A DNA stretch of 57,037 nt from Oscillospiraceae bacterium (lineage in GTDB: Bacteria; Bacillota; Clostridia; Oscillospirales; Oscillospiraceae). The stretch spans positions 1 to 57,037 of the forward strand of contig SVLD01000010.1 of NCBI GenBank assembly GCA_015068125.1, read 5' to 3'. Under the pieces are notes generated by a model, which saw only the letters and a list, made by a program, of their open reading frames with translations, was not told where the DNA came from and searched no databases. A program made the position numbers and the translations under genes. This document shows positions 1-9,401 of the stretch, one piece after another (within the stretch, counting starts at the first letter, position 1; every line of letters starts with the position of its first letter).

Positions 1-18
1 AAGATGGTGGTAGTTCAT
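1..18 (-). CDS. IS30-family transposase, first six codons only (runs off the window)
   Basis: Reading the minus strand from position 18 to the edge gives MNYHHL, which matches the usual opening of IS30-family transposases (MNYHHLT.EER in many Firmicutes copies). A clear ribosome-binding site, GAAAGGAG (positions 25-32), precedes the ATG by six bases. IS30 transposases are DDE recombinases with an N-terminal HTH. Here only the start is visible, so the catalytic residues cannot be checked. The call rests on the start peptide, the RBS and the end-like sequence around 90-125. The family name is from memory, not from a search. Confidence 0.6.
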
Positions 19-81
19 ACAGGTCTCCTTTCGGTGTAGTGGTGTGTGGTAACTCTATTGTACCAGAGATCTGTATGAACT
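12..81 (-). promoter_or_regulatory. Leader hairpin masking the transposase SD and start codon
   Basis: Positions 12-27 and 66-81 form a 16-bp inverted repeat with one G-U-type mismatch. The arm at 12-27 contains the transposase ATG and part of its SD. A possible extended -10 (TGG-TACAAT on the minus strand, -10 at 57-62) lies in the loop. The element's own transcript would therefore lack the 5' arm, while read-through transcripts from outside would fold and hide the start. Such protection is known for IS10 and IS50; its presence here is inferred. Confidence 0.5.
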
Positions 82-134
82 TCTCTTTATTCTTCTAAAG
101 TGTTGCACTTGATAGTATAATTCACCCCTCAAAC

Positions 135-170
135 AAAATCAGCCAACCTTTTCAGGTTGGCTGATTTTTT
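135..170. terminator. Bidirectional rho-independent terminator after the adhesin gene
   Basis: A 15-bp perfect stem (AAAATCAGCCAACCT with its complement) and a 4-base loop are flanked by A and T runs on both sides. It lies 9 bases beyond the adhesin stop codon. Confidence 0.9.
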
Positions 171-179
171 ATTGGGCTC

Positions 180-3100
180 TTACTGCTTCTGCAGCTTCTT
201 CTTGCCGATGACCAGCACAGCCAGCATGCTGAATGCGCTGACGGCCAGCATAGCCGTCCAGCGGGTCAGGCCAAAGTCGTCTGCCGTCTTGGGAGGCTCT
301 TCCACAGTGCCGTAAACGTTGGTAAACACCGCATTGTCGGTCTTGCTTACTGTGGCGGACAGCGCACCGGTGGTGGCGTCCTGGGTGACGGTAACAGTGA
401 TGTCATAAACGGTCTCGTCGTAGACCATGTCTTCCACATCGCCCTTGACCTCGGAGAGCTGGTAGGTATAAGTGCCTGCCTTGTCGAAGGTCAGCTCGAA
501 GGTAGCCAGACCGTCGGTGCCGCTTACCTTGGTCACCGGTGTGGTGCCGTCGGTGAGCAGGAAGGTGAAGCCGTCCACGCCCATGGTTTCCTTGGTGTGG
601 TTGGTCAGCTTCTTCTCCGCGGTGATGGTAACGCTGACAGGTGCGGGGGTGAAGATGTTGGTGAAGCCGTAGCTGTCCACGGTCTCGCCGCCCACAGTGG
701 CGACAGCGGTCATCTCCCGGCCGTCATAGCTGACGGTGACGGTGATCTCGTAGACCTTCTCGTCATACTTAACCATTTCATCGTTGCCCTTGACCTCGTG
801 GATGGTGAACTTGTATTCGCCCACAGTGTCGAACTTCAGCGTGGTGAAGGTGAAGGTGCCGTCCAGGGCGTTGGTAACGGTCTCGGCAACGCCATTGCCG
901 GTAAGGATGAAGCTGAACTCGCCGGCCTTCAGGTCACGGCCGCCGGTCAGGGTCTTCTTGCCTGCCAGCGTCAGCTCTGCGTCTGCACCCTTAAAGGTGT
1001 TGGCAAAGACTACCTTGTCTGCTGCCACAGCATTTCCTTCCAGACTGTAGCTGACGGCTGCCACCAGCTGGCCTGCGCCATTGTCGGTGACGGTGACAGT
1101 GACGTCGTATTCGGTCTCGTCATAGCCGAAGCCGGTCTTGTCGCCCTTGACCTCGGTCAGAACGTACTTGTAGGTGCCGGGCTTGCTGTAATCCAGCTGG
1201 AAGGTGACCTTGCCGCCCAGGTTCTTGACGGTCTCGTCGATGCCCTCGCCCTTCAGATTGAAGGAGAAGTCGCCGTCTGCGGGAGTCAGCGTCAGCTGGC
1301 CGCCGCCGGTGATGTCGGTCAGGGTCTTGCCCGCCTCGATGGTAACGTCAGTAGCAGGCTTTGCCTCGTACTTGTTCTCGAACACCACCTCGTTGGTCTT
1401 CTCGCCGCCCTTGGTGTAGACGATGGAGTCGACCTTCAGCTTGCCGGTGCCGTCGTCCACAACGGTAATGGTGACGGTGTAGCTGCTGGCATCGTAGGTG
1501 ATGTAGTCCAGGCTGCCCTTCACCTCGGTAATGGTGAACACGTGGTTACCTGCCTTATTGAAGGTCAGCTTGGAGAAGGTGAAGGTTCTGCCGTCGTTGG
1601 TAACGGTCTCGTCCACGCCCTCGCCCTTCAGGTTGAAGCTGTAATCATTGCCGGGGGTCATGACAACGCTGCCGCCGCCGGTAATGTTGATCAGATTCTT
1701 GATACCACCCAGCTCCACCTCATCGGTAGCCTTGGGCTGATAAACGTTGGTGAACAGCACATCGTCGGCATTGACCACGGAGCCGTTCTTCTTGTAGGTA
1801 ACGGTGGCTACCAGCTTGCCGTCGCCCGGATCCTTGACTTCCACGATGACCTCGTAGGCGGTCTCGTCGTAGTCAATGTAATCCAGATCGCCCTTGACCT
1901 CGGTAATGCTGTAGTGATAGGTGCCCACCTTGTCGTAGGTCATGCCGGGGAAGGTGACCTTGCCGCCCACATTCTTGACGGTTTCGTCCACGCCTTCGCC
2001 CTTCAGGTTGAAGCTGAACTCGTTATCCTGCAGGGGATACTGCGCAGGACGGCCGGTCAGCTCCTTGTTGGCCTCCAGAACGACCTCGTCGGTGTCGGCT
2101 GCGTCGTAGACGTTGGTAAAGACCACGTCGTCAGCGCCCACAGTGGCGCCGTTCTTCTTGTAGCTGACAGCTGCCACCAGCTGACCCTCGCCGTCGTCGG
2201 TGACGGTAACGGTGATGGTATAGACAGCATCGTCATACTTCACGCCGTTGATGGTCTCGCCCTTATGGACTTCGGTAACGGTGTAGACATATTCGCCTGT
2301 GGCGGTGAAGTTCAGCTTGGAGAACTTGAAGTCGCCGTTTACGTCATTGCTGACGGTCTCGCCCTCAACGGGGAGGTTGGGGCCGGTGATGGTGAAGCTG
2401 AATTCGCCATCCTTCAGCGGATACTCAGCAGGACGATCCTGCAGATCCTTCTTGCCGGCCAGCTCCACGGGAGCGGGGGCTTCTGCCTTATAGGTGTTGA
2501 CGAACTTCACATCTGCCGCTGCGATGTCGGAGCTGTTCAGCTTGTAGGCTACGGAAGCGGTGAGCTTGCCGGAGCCGTCATCGGTAACGGTGACGGTGAC
2601 ATCGTACTTCACATTGGAGTAGGTGACGCCCTCGATGGTAGCGCCGCCGTTTTCTTCCTCGATGGTGTACTTGTATTCGCCTGTGGCGTCAAAGATCAGA
2701 CCGGTGAAGGTGAACTGATTGCCCACGTTCTTGACGGTCTCCACCACATTGCCGGCTGCATCCTTCAGAATGAAGCTGAATTCGCCGTCGGTCAGCGGGT
2801 ACTGGCTGGGACGGTTCTGCAGATCCTTGAAGCCGCCCAGAACCACCGCGTCGGTATTCTCAGCGCGGTAGCGGTTGAAGAACCGGAAGTCCACGTTCTG
2901 CGCACTCTGGGCAGGATCCATGGTGATCTCGGCCACCAGTTGACCCTTACCGTTGTCGGTAACTGCAACAGTCACGTTAATGACGGTCTCGTCATAATGG
3001 ATGCCGGGCACCTTATCTTCATCCGCGGGGACGTTCTCCTTGATGGTGAAGGTGTAAGTGCCAACCTCGGTAAACTCGATCTCGCTGAAGGTGATGTAGC

Positions 3101-6100
3101 CGTTTGCGTCATTGTAAACGGTCTCACTGCCGCCGGCGACCTTGCTGCCGGTCAGCGTGAAGTTGAATTCATTGGCACCCAGCGCTGTGGGACGGCCTGC
3201 CAGCAGCTTTCTGCCGGTCAGCGCGATCTTGACAGGAGATGCCACATAGGTGTTGGTAAATGCCACACCGGTGACGCCGTCGCCGTAGGAAACGGCGGTG
3301 ACCAGCTTGCCGTTGCCGTTGTCGGTGACAGTGATGGTCACATTGTAGACCGTAGCGTCGTGGGTCACGCCGTCAATGGTCTTGCCGCCGTTGATTTCCT
3401 CGATGGTGTACTTGTAAGTACCCACGGCGTCAAATACCAGACCGGTGAAGGTGAGCTTCTTGCCCACGTTCTTGACGGTCTCCACTACGTTGCCTTCCGC
3501 ATCCTTCAGAACGAAGCTGAACTCGCCGTCGACGATGTTGCGGATGCCGGTCAGCTCCTTGCTGCCGGAGAGGATCACCTCTTCGGTGGCCTCTGCCTTA
3601 TAGGTGTTGTTGAAGACGATCTTGTCGGTGGGAACGCCATCTCTGGTGTAGGTGACAGAGGTCACTTCCAGTGCGCCTGCGCCATTGTCGGTGACAACAA
3701 CGGTAATATGATACATGGCGGGATCGATGGTGATATAGCCGTGCTCGCTTGCAACCTCGACCAGATCGTATTCATAGATGCCGGCCTCGGTGTAATAGAT
3801 GGGGCCATCATCGGTCAGCTGGCTGGTAAAATCAACTGCGCCGCCGTCCTGTACCGTAGAGCTGTAGCCGGATCTGTAACCGATCTTGCCGCCGCTGAGA
3901 ACCTTAAAGGTAGTGCCATCGGGTTTCTGGAGCCAGAATCCGAAATCACCTGCCTTGATGGAAGCAGTCATATCAGGATTCTGCACGCCGGGGGTCAGGT
4001 TCGTCAGGGTCTTGTTGCCATACAGCTTCAGTGTGGTGGGTGTTGCCTCGTAGGTGTTGTTGAACACCAGGATATCGCCGTTGAGGACATTGTTGAAGTT
4101 AGCTGCGTCAAAGACATAGCCGGTATCCACGCCGTCCTTATAAACCACGATATTCGTGATCACAAGGTTTTCGCCGTCCTTCTGCACCGTTACGGTGATG
4201 CTGTAGACCGCATCGTCGTAGGTGTAGCCGGCCTTGGTCTCCAGCACCTCATGCACGGTGTAGGTGTAAACGCCGGGTTCGGTGTAGGTGAAGGTGGGCA
4301 GCAGAACGTCGCCCAGAACACCGTTGCCCTCGGTAGCCAGCACCACGGGGTTCGCCGGGTTGGTGGTGTCGGTCAGGATGAAGGTAAACTGGCCGTCATG
4401 CAGGGGCATATTCTTGCTGCCGCCGCCGGTGATGTCGGTCAGGATCTTCTTGGCCTGAATGGTCAGCTTGGTGGAGTTCAATGCGTAGGTATTGGTAAAG
4501 CCTGCGGTAACACCGTATTCGCCGCCGGTGCTGTCCACCGCGGTGTGCTGGCCAACAGCCTTGACAGAGCTGATCTCCAGCTTGCCATCCAGATCCGCAT
4601 CGGTGACCACCACTTCGAAGTCGTGGAAGGTGCGGTCATAGGTCATGCCGGGCTCCTGATTTTCCGGAATCACCTCGATGACACGGAAATTGTAGGTGCC
4701 CGCCTCAGTGAAGGTCAGCTTGCTCAGATCCAGATCGGCAGTGGTGATGCCGGCCTGGGTCACATGGATCTCGGTGGTCACCAGCTGGCCGTCAACGTAC
4801 ACGTCCGCCCAGGTGCCGCCCGCATATTCCATCAGCTTGAACTGGAACTTGAAGTCCAGATTGTGGTTGGACACCATGTTCTTGCTGGCGGTGACCGTAA
4901 TGGTAGTGTTCACCGTCACACTGTCGGGGGTGTAGGTATTGTTCAGCGCCGCATTGGTGGCAGAGGTGGTGATGGTGCCCTCCAGGTTGATGCCACCGGT
5001 GAAGCGGTAGCCCGTGGGCAGTGCGCCCTCGACTACGGTGTAGCGATAACCCTCGGGCAGGCCCGTGATGGATACGGTCTGGCCGTCGACGATGTTGAAG
5101 GTAATGATGCCGTCGGTCACAGCGTAGTCCGCGCCGTTTACCTGAACCGTGCCGTTGAACTTCACAGCGCCGTCGGTAACAGTGACAGTAACAGGGAACT
5201 TCTTGCCGCTGGCTGCGGTGCCGGCAGCAGCGCCGTTCTCATAGGTCACAGTCTTATAGATATTCAGGCTGCCCACGCCCCGGACGCGGTTGACGAACAC
5301 AGCCTCAGCAACGTCATTTGCCGGGATTGTGCCGGTAGCGCCGGTGCTGGCATCGGACTGCAGATAGCCGTCGCTGCGACGCTCGGTAACGGTGTAGGTC
5401 GTGCCGGCAGGCAGGCCCAGAATATAGAGCTTCTCGCCGGGCTCCACGGTAACCGTGGCCTTGCCGCCGGTAACGGTGACGGAATCACCGGACTCGCCGC
5501 CGGTATGGTTGATGTAGTGGGTCAGGTACTCGCCATCGATGGTCACGCCTGCGGGAGCGGTCAACTCCACATCAAAGGTGAAGGGAACATCGGGAGTGCT
5601 TCCGTCCGCCATCTTCTTTTCGATGGACAGGCCCTGTGCCGGTGCGAAGGTCAGCCGGCCGTTATTGCCCATGTAGATCAGCTCATAGCTGTGCTCAGCG
5701 GTGTTGGAGCTGTTGATCTTGGCGTTCACCAGATGACGACGGATCGCCTCAAAGCTGCCGGTGACGTTGGGCGCCTTGTCCCGGTCATGGCTGTGGCCAT
5801 AGAAGTGCATGGTGCCCTCGGGCACATAGGTCAGACCTGCGCCGATAGCGATCTGCAGTGCTTCCGCACTGAGCTCGTCATAGTGAATATCAATGACACC
5901 TGCGTCTTCCACACCGTTCTGGGTGGTGGTGAAGGTGTGGTGCTTGTAGTAGTATGTACTGCCCGCCACCAGCTGGCTTGCATCGGTAACCGCAACATAA
6001 TCGTTGCCGTTCTTGATGTAGATCTGCTCGTCGTTGCTGAAGTAGTAATGCTCGTTGTCCTCACCGGGCTCGAAGTAAGCATAGGTCATGGAGTTCTTGC

Positions 6101-8249
6101 TGGTATCCCACAGAACAGCATCGTTCTTGTCGGGATGATCCGTCCAGTCGTTATCCGCATTCTCCCAGCGCCATGCGTTGGTGTACAGGTAGTAATTGCC
6201 GTTTTCGTCCTTGGCCTGGTAATTCTCACGGATGAATTCGTGGATATTCAGCTCGTTCAGCTTTTCATGGACGCCCACCTCGTAGATCAGGCGGATGGGG
6301 TTGGCTGCCTTATAAGTAACAGTAGCCTTGGTGGAGCTTTCCACGGTCTCGCCGTTCAGCTTGATCTGGTAGGTCACCATGGGCAGCAGCGCCGCAGGGA
6401 TCCGGAAGGTGACCATTTCGGGGGTGTTGTCCAGGATCCGGCCGTTTGTAACCGCCTTGGAGACCTGAACTGCCAGATACATCATGTCGGATGCATGGCT
6501 GGTCTGGCTGCTGGTAGTAGCGCCCAGCATACCGTAGCACTTATTGGCAAAGGCCGCGCCCTCCGGGATGGCTGCGTTGGGATCGTTGGCATCCCAGAAG
6601 CCCAGATAGTTGCCGTTGGCATCGGAGAACCAGCCGATATAGTTGCTGAAGGAGGTCACATTGCCTGCGTCGTCCTTGGTCAGACCGATCTGGCCGGTGG
6701 TGTAAGCATTGCGGATCAGCTCATGGATGGTGGAGGTCTCCGTAACGTCCAGCCGCTGCTTCAGTGCCCAAACCATGTTATCGCCCAGGATGGTGGGCTC
6801 GGTCTCGGTGCCGAATTCGCTGTTCAACAGCGCGGTCACCAGACGTTCGCCGGTGAACAGGTGGTCGCCGATGAGGATACCTTCCACTTCCTTGATCTGC
6901 ATACCGCTGCCGATCTCATCAACGAAGGTGATGTAGCCGCCCAGGTTGGCATCCTCGCCATCCAGACGGGTAACGTAGTAGCCTGCGTTCAGACTGATCT
7001 CATTAATGATCTCCTTAAACTGCGTGGACAGGTCGCTGGCCTGTGCAGCGGAGAAATACTTGTTGACGTACTGACGCATGCCGTGGACATCGGCAGAGTA
7101 GGAAATGGACGGATCTCTCCAGGAATCGCCCAGATCCACAGTCATAGACTTATTCTGCGCGTTAGCCAGCGCCTCGAAGGAATCCCACAGCGCATCGATG
7201 TCGGAATGCGTGCTGTCCTTGGGATCCAGCACTGCCTTGGCAATATCGCTGTTGGTCACATTGTCCACACCCAGGCCCAAAGTGTACAGATAAGCGCTGG
7301 TCTTATACTTCGCAGCGATCTGCGCCTTCACATAAGCCGCGGTCAGGCCGGTAACAAAGCCGTCACCTGCGGTGGAGCTGTTGCCCGCGCCGTAGTTGGA
7401 CTCATCGGGGACATTGCTATAGTAGTTGGTGGTGTAGGTAGGTGCGCCGTCACTCATCAGCACGATCACAGGGCTGCGGTTGTCGTTGACGGTCACATCG
7501 TTGAACAGGCTCAGTGCTTCCCACAGGCCGCCCTGGATATAGGTGCCGCCGCCGGTTTCGATGGATGTGGTGACCGCATTGCCCTTGCTGTCCGTGATGT
7601 AAGTGGTGGGGCCAAACCAGCCGCTGGACACCCGTCCGGTACGGATGGTGCCGTCACTACGCTCGATATACTCGATTTCGCCGTCATCCGTGACCGGCGT
7701 ATAGTGATCCAGAGGCAGCAGAGTGTATGCATTGGTGGAATACAGCACCACGCCCACGCGGTTATTCTCATTGCCTGCGCTGCCCAACAGCTGGTGGATG
7801 GAGTTATTGGCCGCCTCCACCATGGCATTGAGTTCGGTGCCGTTCAAGCTGCCGGAGATATCCAGCACGAACACCGTATCCGTGGGGGTAGAACCCTGAC
7901 CCACGATGACACTGTTGGCTGCCAGCGCGGACAGCGCCACCATGAAATGGTTCTCATCGTTCAGCTCCAGCCCGGCGATATTGCCCAGAGCGGACATGCT
8001 GTCCTTGTTCAGGACTGTCTTGTCCGTCCAGATGCCGCCGGCATGCTGGGTGGTGATGTTGACCGGGTCAAAGGCCAGCTTCCAGGAATCCAGGGTGCTG
8101 GCATCGGCCACATTTCCGATGATGCCGGCGGAGGGCGCCGCATCCGACTGCGCGGAAACGCCCATATTCGGCATCATGGAGAACACCATGACCACACTTA
8201 ACATCGTCGCAAGCAAACGCTTGGACAGGGGTTGTCTTTCTTTCCTCAT
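180..8249 (-). CDS. Giant VWA-headed surface adhesin with tandem FctA/pilin isopeptide repeats
   Basis: Predicted 2689-residue secreted wall protein. The start is the ATG at 8249 (MRKERQPLSK), with AAGGAG ten bases upstream; longer upstream starts lack an SD. A signal peptide covers about residues 1-34. A von Willebrand A domain follows, with MIDAS motif DISGS near residue 130. After a linker region come a Cna-B-like domain around residue 960 and a second one. From about 1110 to 2650 there are twelve repeats of about 110-150 residues. Each opens with a K.L strand and closes with F.N.[YF], the Lys and Asn expected for intramolecular isopeptide bonds in FctA/Spy0128-type pilin domains; an acidic residue in Y.[IV].E is the likely catalyst. 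The tail PPKTAD, a hydrophobic span and KKKLQKQ resemble a sortase signal with Ala in place of Gly. No sortase or partner pilin is nearby. Likely role: adhesion or a pilus tip/stalk. The repeat count is by eye. Confidence 0.85.
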   Translation of the reverse strand: MRKERQPLSKRLLATMLSVVMVFSMMPNMGVSAQSDAAPSAGIIGNVADASTLDSWKLAFDPVNITTQHAGGIWTDKTVLNKDSMSALGNIAGLELNDENHFMVALSALAANSVIVGQGSTPTDTVFVLDISGSLNGTELNAMVEAANNSIHQLLGSAGNENNRVGVVLYSTNAYTLLPLDHYTPVTDDGEIEYIERSDGTIRTGRVSSGWFGPTTYITDSKGNAVTTSIETGGGTYIQGGLWEALSLFNDVTVNDNRSPVIVLMSDGAPTYTTNYYSNVPDESNYGAGNSSTAGDGFVTGLTAAYVKAQIAAKYKTSAYLYTLGLGVDNVTNSDIAKAVLDPKDSTHSDIDALWDSFEALANAQNKSMTVDLGDSWRDPSISYSADVHGMRQYVNKYFSAAQASDLSTQFKEIINEISLNAGYYVTRLDGEDANLGGYITFVDEIGSGMQIKEVEGILIGDHLFTGERLVTALLNSEFGTETEPTILGDNMVWALKQRLDVTETSTIHELIRNAYTTGQIGLTKDDAGNVTSFSNYIGWFSDANGNYLGFWDANDPNAAIPEGAAFANKCYGMLGATTSSQTSHASDMMYLAVQVSKAVTNGRILDNTPEMVTFRIPAALLPMVTYQIKLNGETVESSTKATVTYKAANPIRLIYEVGVHEKLNELNIHEFIRENYQAKDENGNYYLYTNAWRWENADNDWTDHPDKNDAVLWDTSKNSMTYAYFEPGEDNEHYYFSNDEQIYIKNGNDYVAVTDASQLVAGSTYYYKHHTFTTTQNGVEDAGVIDIHYDELSAEALQIAIGAGLTYVPEGTMHFYGHSHDRDKAPNVTGSFEAIRRHLVNAKINSSNTAEHSYELIYMGNNGRLTFAPAQGLSIEKKMADGSTPDVPFTFDVELTAPAGVTIDGEYLTHYINHTGGESGDSVTVTGGKATVTVEPGEKLYILGLPAGTTYTVTERRSDGYLQSDASTGATGTIPANDVAEAVFVNRVRGVGSLNIYKTVTYENGAAAGTAASGKKFPVTVTVTDGAVKFNGTVQVNGADYAVTDGIITFNIVDGQTVSITGLPEGYRYTVVEGALPTGYRFTGGINLEGTITTSATNAALNNTYTPDSVTVNTTITVTASKNMVSNHNLDFKFQFKLMEYAGGTWADVYVDGQLVTTEIHVTQAGITTADLDLSKLTFTEAGTYNFRVIEVIPENQEPGMTYDRTFHDFEVVVTDADLDGKLEISSVKAVGQHTAVDSTGGEYGVTAGFTNTYALNSTKLTIQAKKILTDITGGGSKNMPLHDGQFTFILTDTTNPANPVVLATEGNGVLGDVLLPTFTYTEPGVYTYTVHEVLETKAGYTYDDAVYSITVTVQKDGENLVITNIVVYKDGVDTGYVFDAANFNNVLNGDILVFNNTYEATPTTLKLYGNKTLTNLTPGVQNPDMTASIKAGDFGFWLQKPDGTTFKVLSGGKIGYRSGYSSTVQDGGAVDFTSQLTDDGPIYYTEAGIYEYDLVEVASEHGYITIDPAMYHITVVVTDNGAGALEVTSVTYTRDGVPTDKIVFNNTYKAEATEEVILSGSKELTGIRNIVDGEFSFVLKDAEGNVVETVKNVGKKLTFTGLVFDAVGTYKYTIEEINGGKTIDGVTHDATVYNVTITVTDNGNGKLVTAVSYGDGVTGVAFTNTYVASPVKIALTGRKLLAGRPTALGANEFNFTLTGSKVAGGSETVYNDANGYITFSEIEFTEVGTYTFTIKENVPADEDKVPGIHYDETVINVTVAVTDNGKGQLVAEITMDPAQSAQNVDFRFFNRYRAENTDAVVLGGFKDLQNRPSQYPLTDGEFSFILKDAAGNVVETVKNVGNQFTFTGLIFDATGEYKYTIEEENGGATIEGVTYSNVKYDVTVTVTDDGSGKLTASVAYKLNSSDIAAADVKFVNTYKAEAPAPVELAGKKDLQDRPAEYPLKDGEFSFTITGPNLPVEGETVSNDVNGDFKFSKLNFTATGEYVYTVTEVHKGETINGVKYDDAVYTITVTVTDDGEGQLVAAVSYKKNGATVGADDVVFTNVYDAADTDEVVLEANKELTGRPAQYPLQDNEFSFNLKGEGVDETVKNVGGKVTFPGMTYDKVGTYHYSITEVKGDLDYIDYDETAYEVIVEVKDPGDGKLVATVTYKKNGSVVNADDVLFTNVYQPKATDEVELGGIKNLINITGGGSVVMTPGNDYSFNLKGEGVDETVTNDGRTFTFSKLTFNKAGNHVFTITEVKGSLDYITYDASSYTVTITVVDDGTGKLKVDSIVYTKGGEKTNEVVFENKYEAKPATDVTIEAGKTLTDITGGGQLTLTPADGDFSFNLKGEGIDETVKNLGGKVTFQLDYSKPGTYKYVLTEVKGDKTGFGYDETEYDVTVTVTDNGAGQLVAAVSYSLEGNAVAADKVVFANTFKGADAELTLAGKKTLTGGRDLKAGEFSFILTGNGVAETVTNALDGTFTFTTLKFDTVGEYKFTIHEVKGNDEMVKYDEKVYEITVTVSYDGREMTAVATVGGETVDSYGFTNIFTPAPVSVTITAEKKLTNHTKETMGVDGFTFLLTDGTTPVTKVSGTDGLATFELTFDKAGTYTYQLSEVKGDVEDMVYDETVYDITVTVTQDATTGALSATVSKTDNAVFTNVYGTVEEPPKTADDFGLTRWTAMLAVSAFSMLAVLVIGKKKLQKQ

Positions 8250-8309
8250 AACACAACAACTCCTTCTTAAGATTTCCGTTGGTATATCAACGGATTGTTT
8301 CATACCTGT

Positions 8310-8338
8310 ATCATAGCACAATTTAATTATCAACGCAA
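8310..8338 (-). promoter_or_regulatory. Probable sigma-A promoter of the adhesin gene
   Basis: The minus strand shows -35 TTGCGT (8333-8338), a 17-base spacer and -10 TATGAT (8310-8315), with the start codon about 60 bases downstream. The -35 is weak and the -10 is good. Confidence 0.5.
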
Positions 8339-8431
8339 TATTTTTTTATCATTTTTTGCACATTTTTTCCACACCATCCGAGGCGTGCAAAGCAGTTGCG
8401 CCGCAACGCAAAGCTATATCCTCCCGCACGC

Positions 8432-8462
8432 AAAAAAGGCACGGTTTTCACCGTGCCTTTTT
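8432..8462. terminator. Terminator after the mgtC-like gene
   Basis: Perfect stem AAAGGCACGGT with its complement, a short loop, and A/T runs on both sides. It starts 9 bases after the MgtC-like stop codon. Confidence 0.9.
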
Positions 8463-8470
8463 GGGGTATT

Positions 8471-9151
8471 TTACAGCTCTTCGAGATAGACCACACCTTC
8501 AAGCGCCCGCAGCTTTTTCAGCAGCGGCCCGTGCTCTGCCCGCTTGGCAGATTTCAAGGTGGCGATGATGGCCCGGACATTCTCATCGGAGGCCAGATCA
8601 TGCTCCAACTGGATGTGATCGATCTCCACGTTCATCTCCCGGATCTGCCGCACCAGATTGCCCAGATTGGTTTCCTCCGAGAATTCCAGATACACTTCCA
8701 GGGACCTGGTCTTGCTGCGCATCCGATTATCCCAGCGCTGCAGCAGTGTCAGCACCGTGAAGATCAGGAAGCCCGCCACCAGCGCCGCCTCATAGAAGCC
8801 AACGCCCAACGCAAGACCCACACCGGCGGCTGCCCACAGACCTGCCGCGGTAGTCAGACCCTTGATCTGATTGTGCTTGGTGACGATGATGGTACCGGCA
8901 CCCAGAAAACCGATGCCGCTGACCACCTGCGCGCCCAGACGCATGGGGTCGCCGGAATTGGAGACCTGGAACAGATACTGGTTGGTCAGCATGATCAGGC
9001 AAGCGCCCACACACACCAGCATATATGTCCGCATACCTGCCGGACGGTTTTTCATGCCGCGCTCCAGACCAATGATGCCACCGATGACCAGCGCGCAGGC
9101 CAGGCGCACTATCACAGATAAATATGTAACCTCACGCAATACCAATTCCAT
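8471..9151 (-). CDS. MgtC/SapB family membrane protein
   Basis: Predicted 226-residue inner-membrane protein. The N-terminal half holds several hydrophobic helices with the family pattern ACALVIGGIIGLERG, RTYMLVCVGA and GIGFLGAGTI, where conserved Gly, Glu and Arg residues line up with MgtC/SapB proteins. The C-terminal 80 residues form a soluble, ACT-like tail. The start at 9151 (MELVLREV) is preferred over the ATG eleven codons upstream because GGAAAGGAAGG sits at the right distance. Family members are linked to magnesium limitation and to modulation of ATP synthase or other membrane enzymes, but the exact role in Firmicutes is not established. It stands alone between the adhesin and the divergently oriented MFS gene. 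Confidence 0.85.
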   Translation of the reverse strand: MELVLREVTYLSVIVRLACALVIGGIIGLERGMKNRPAGMRTYMLVCVGACLIMLTNQYLFQVSNSGDPMRLGAQVVSGIGFLGAGTIIVTKHNQIKGLTTAAGLWAAAGVGLALGVGFYEAALVAGFLIFTVLTLLQRWDNRMRSKTRSLEVYLEFSEETNLGNLVRQIREMNVEIDHIQLEHDLASDENVRAIIATLKSAKRAEHGPLLKKLRALEGVVYLEEL

Positions 9152-9339
9152 GTGTAAGCCTTCCTTTCCCGGGGTATTCTTCATTCTATGCCCCAGTGCC
9201 GCAAATATGTTTTTATTATCCGCAGAGTATACTGCAAACCGGTAAAAATGTCAATCCTATAGCAGTATAATTTGGATGTTTACCCAAATTTCCGGTGGAA
9301 TTTTGTACAGTTTGTCGAGTTTTTCGTTTCGAAAGGGAC

Positions 9340-9368
9340 TTGTCCTTTGATTTACACCGTGCTATAAT
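9340..9368 (+). promoter_or_regulatory. Promoter of the MFS transporter gene
   Basis: -35 TTGTCC (9340-9345), 17-base spacer, consensus -10 TATAAT (9363-9368). The RBS AAGGAG lies just before the ATG at 9402. Confidence 0.7.
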
Positions 9369-9401
9369 CGGCTTAACCTGACAAAAAAGGAGCAGTGCTG
9401 T

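Larger units (their letters stand above)
1..125 (-). mobile_element. End of an IS30-like insertion sequence
   Basis: The minus strand from about 125 inward contains CAAGTGCAACACTTTAGA, which resembles the terminal repeat of IS30-type elements, followed by a leader and the transposase start. The outer boundary is approximate and no target duplication can be tested because the other end is outside the window. The element lies just beyond the terminator of the adhesin gene, so it interrupts no gene visible here. Confidence 0.5.

Noticed and set aside
597..8201. A 2534-codon open frame antisense to the adhesin gene
   Set aside because: It is the mirror of a GC-rich, repetitive, Thr/Val-rich coding sequence. 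The product lacks any domain or signal, and the sense frame has a signal peptide, MIDAS and isopeptide motifs.
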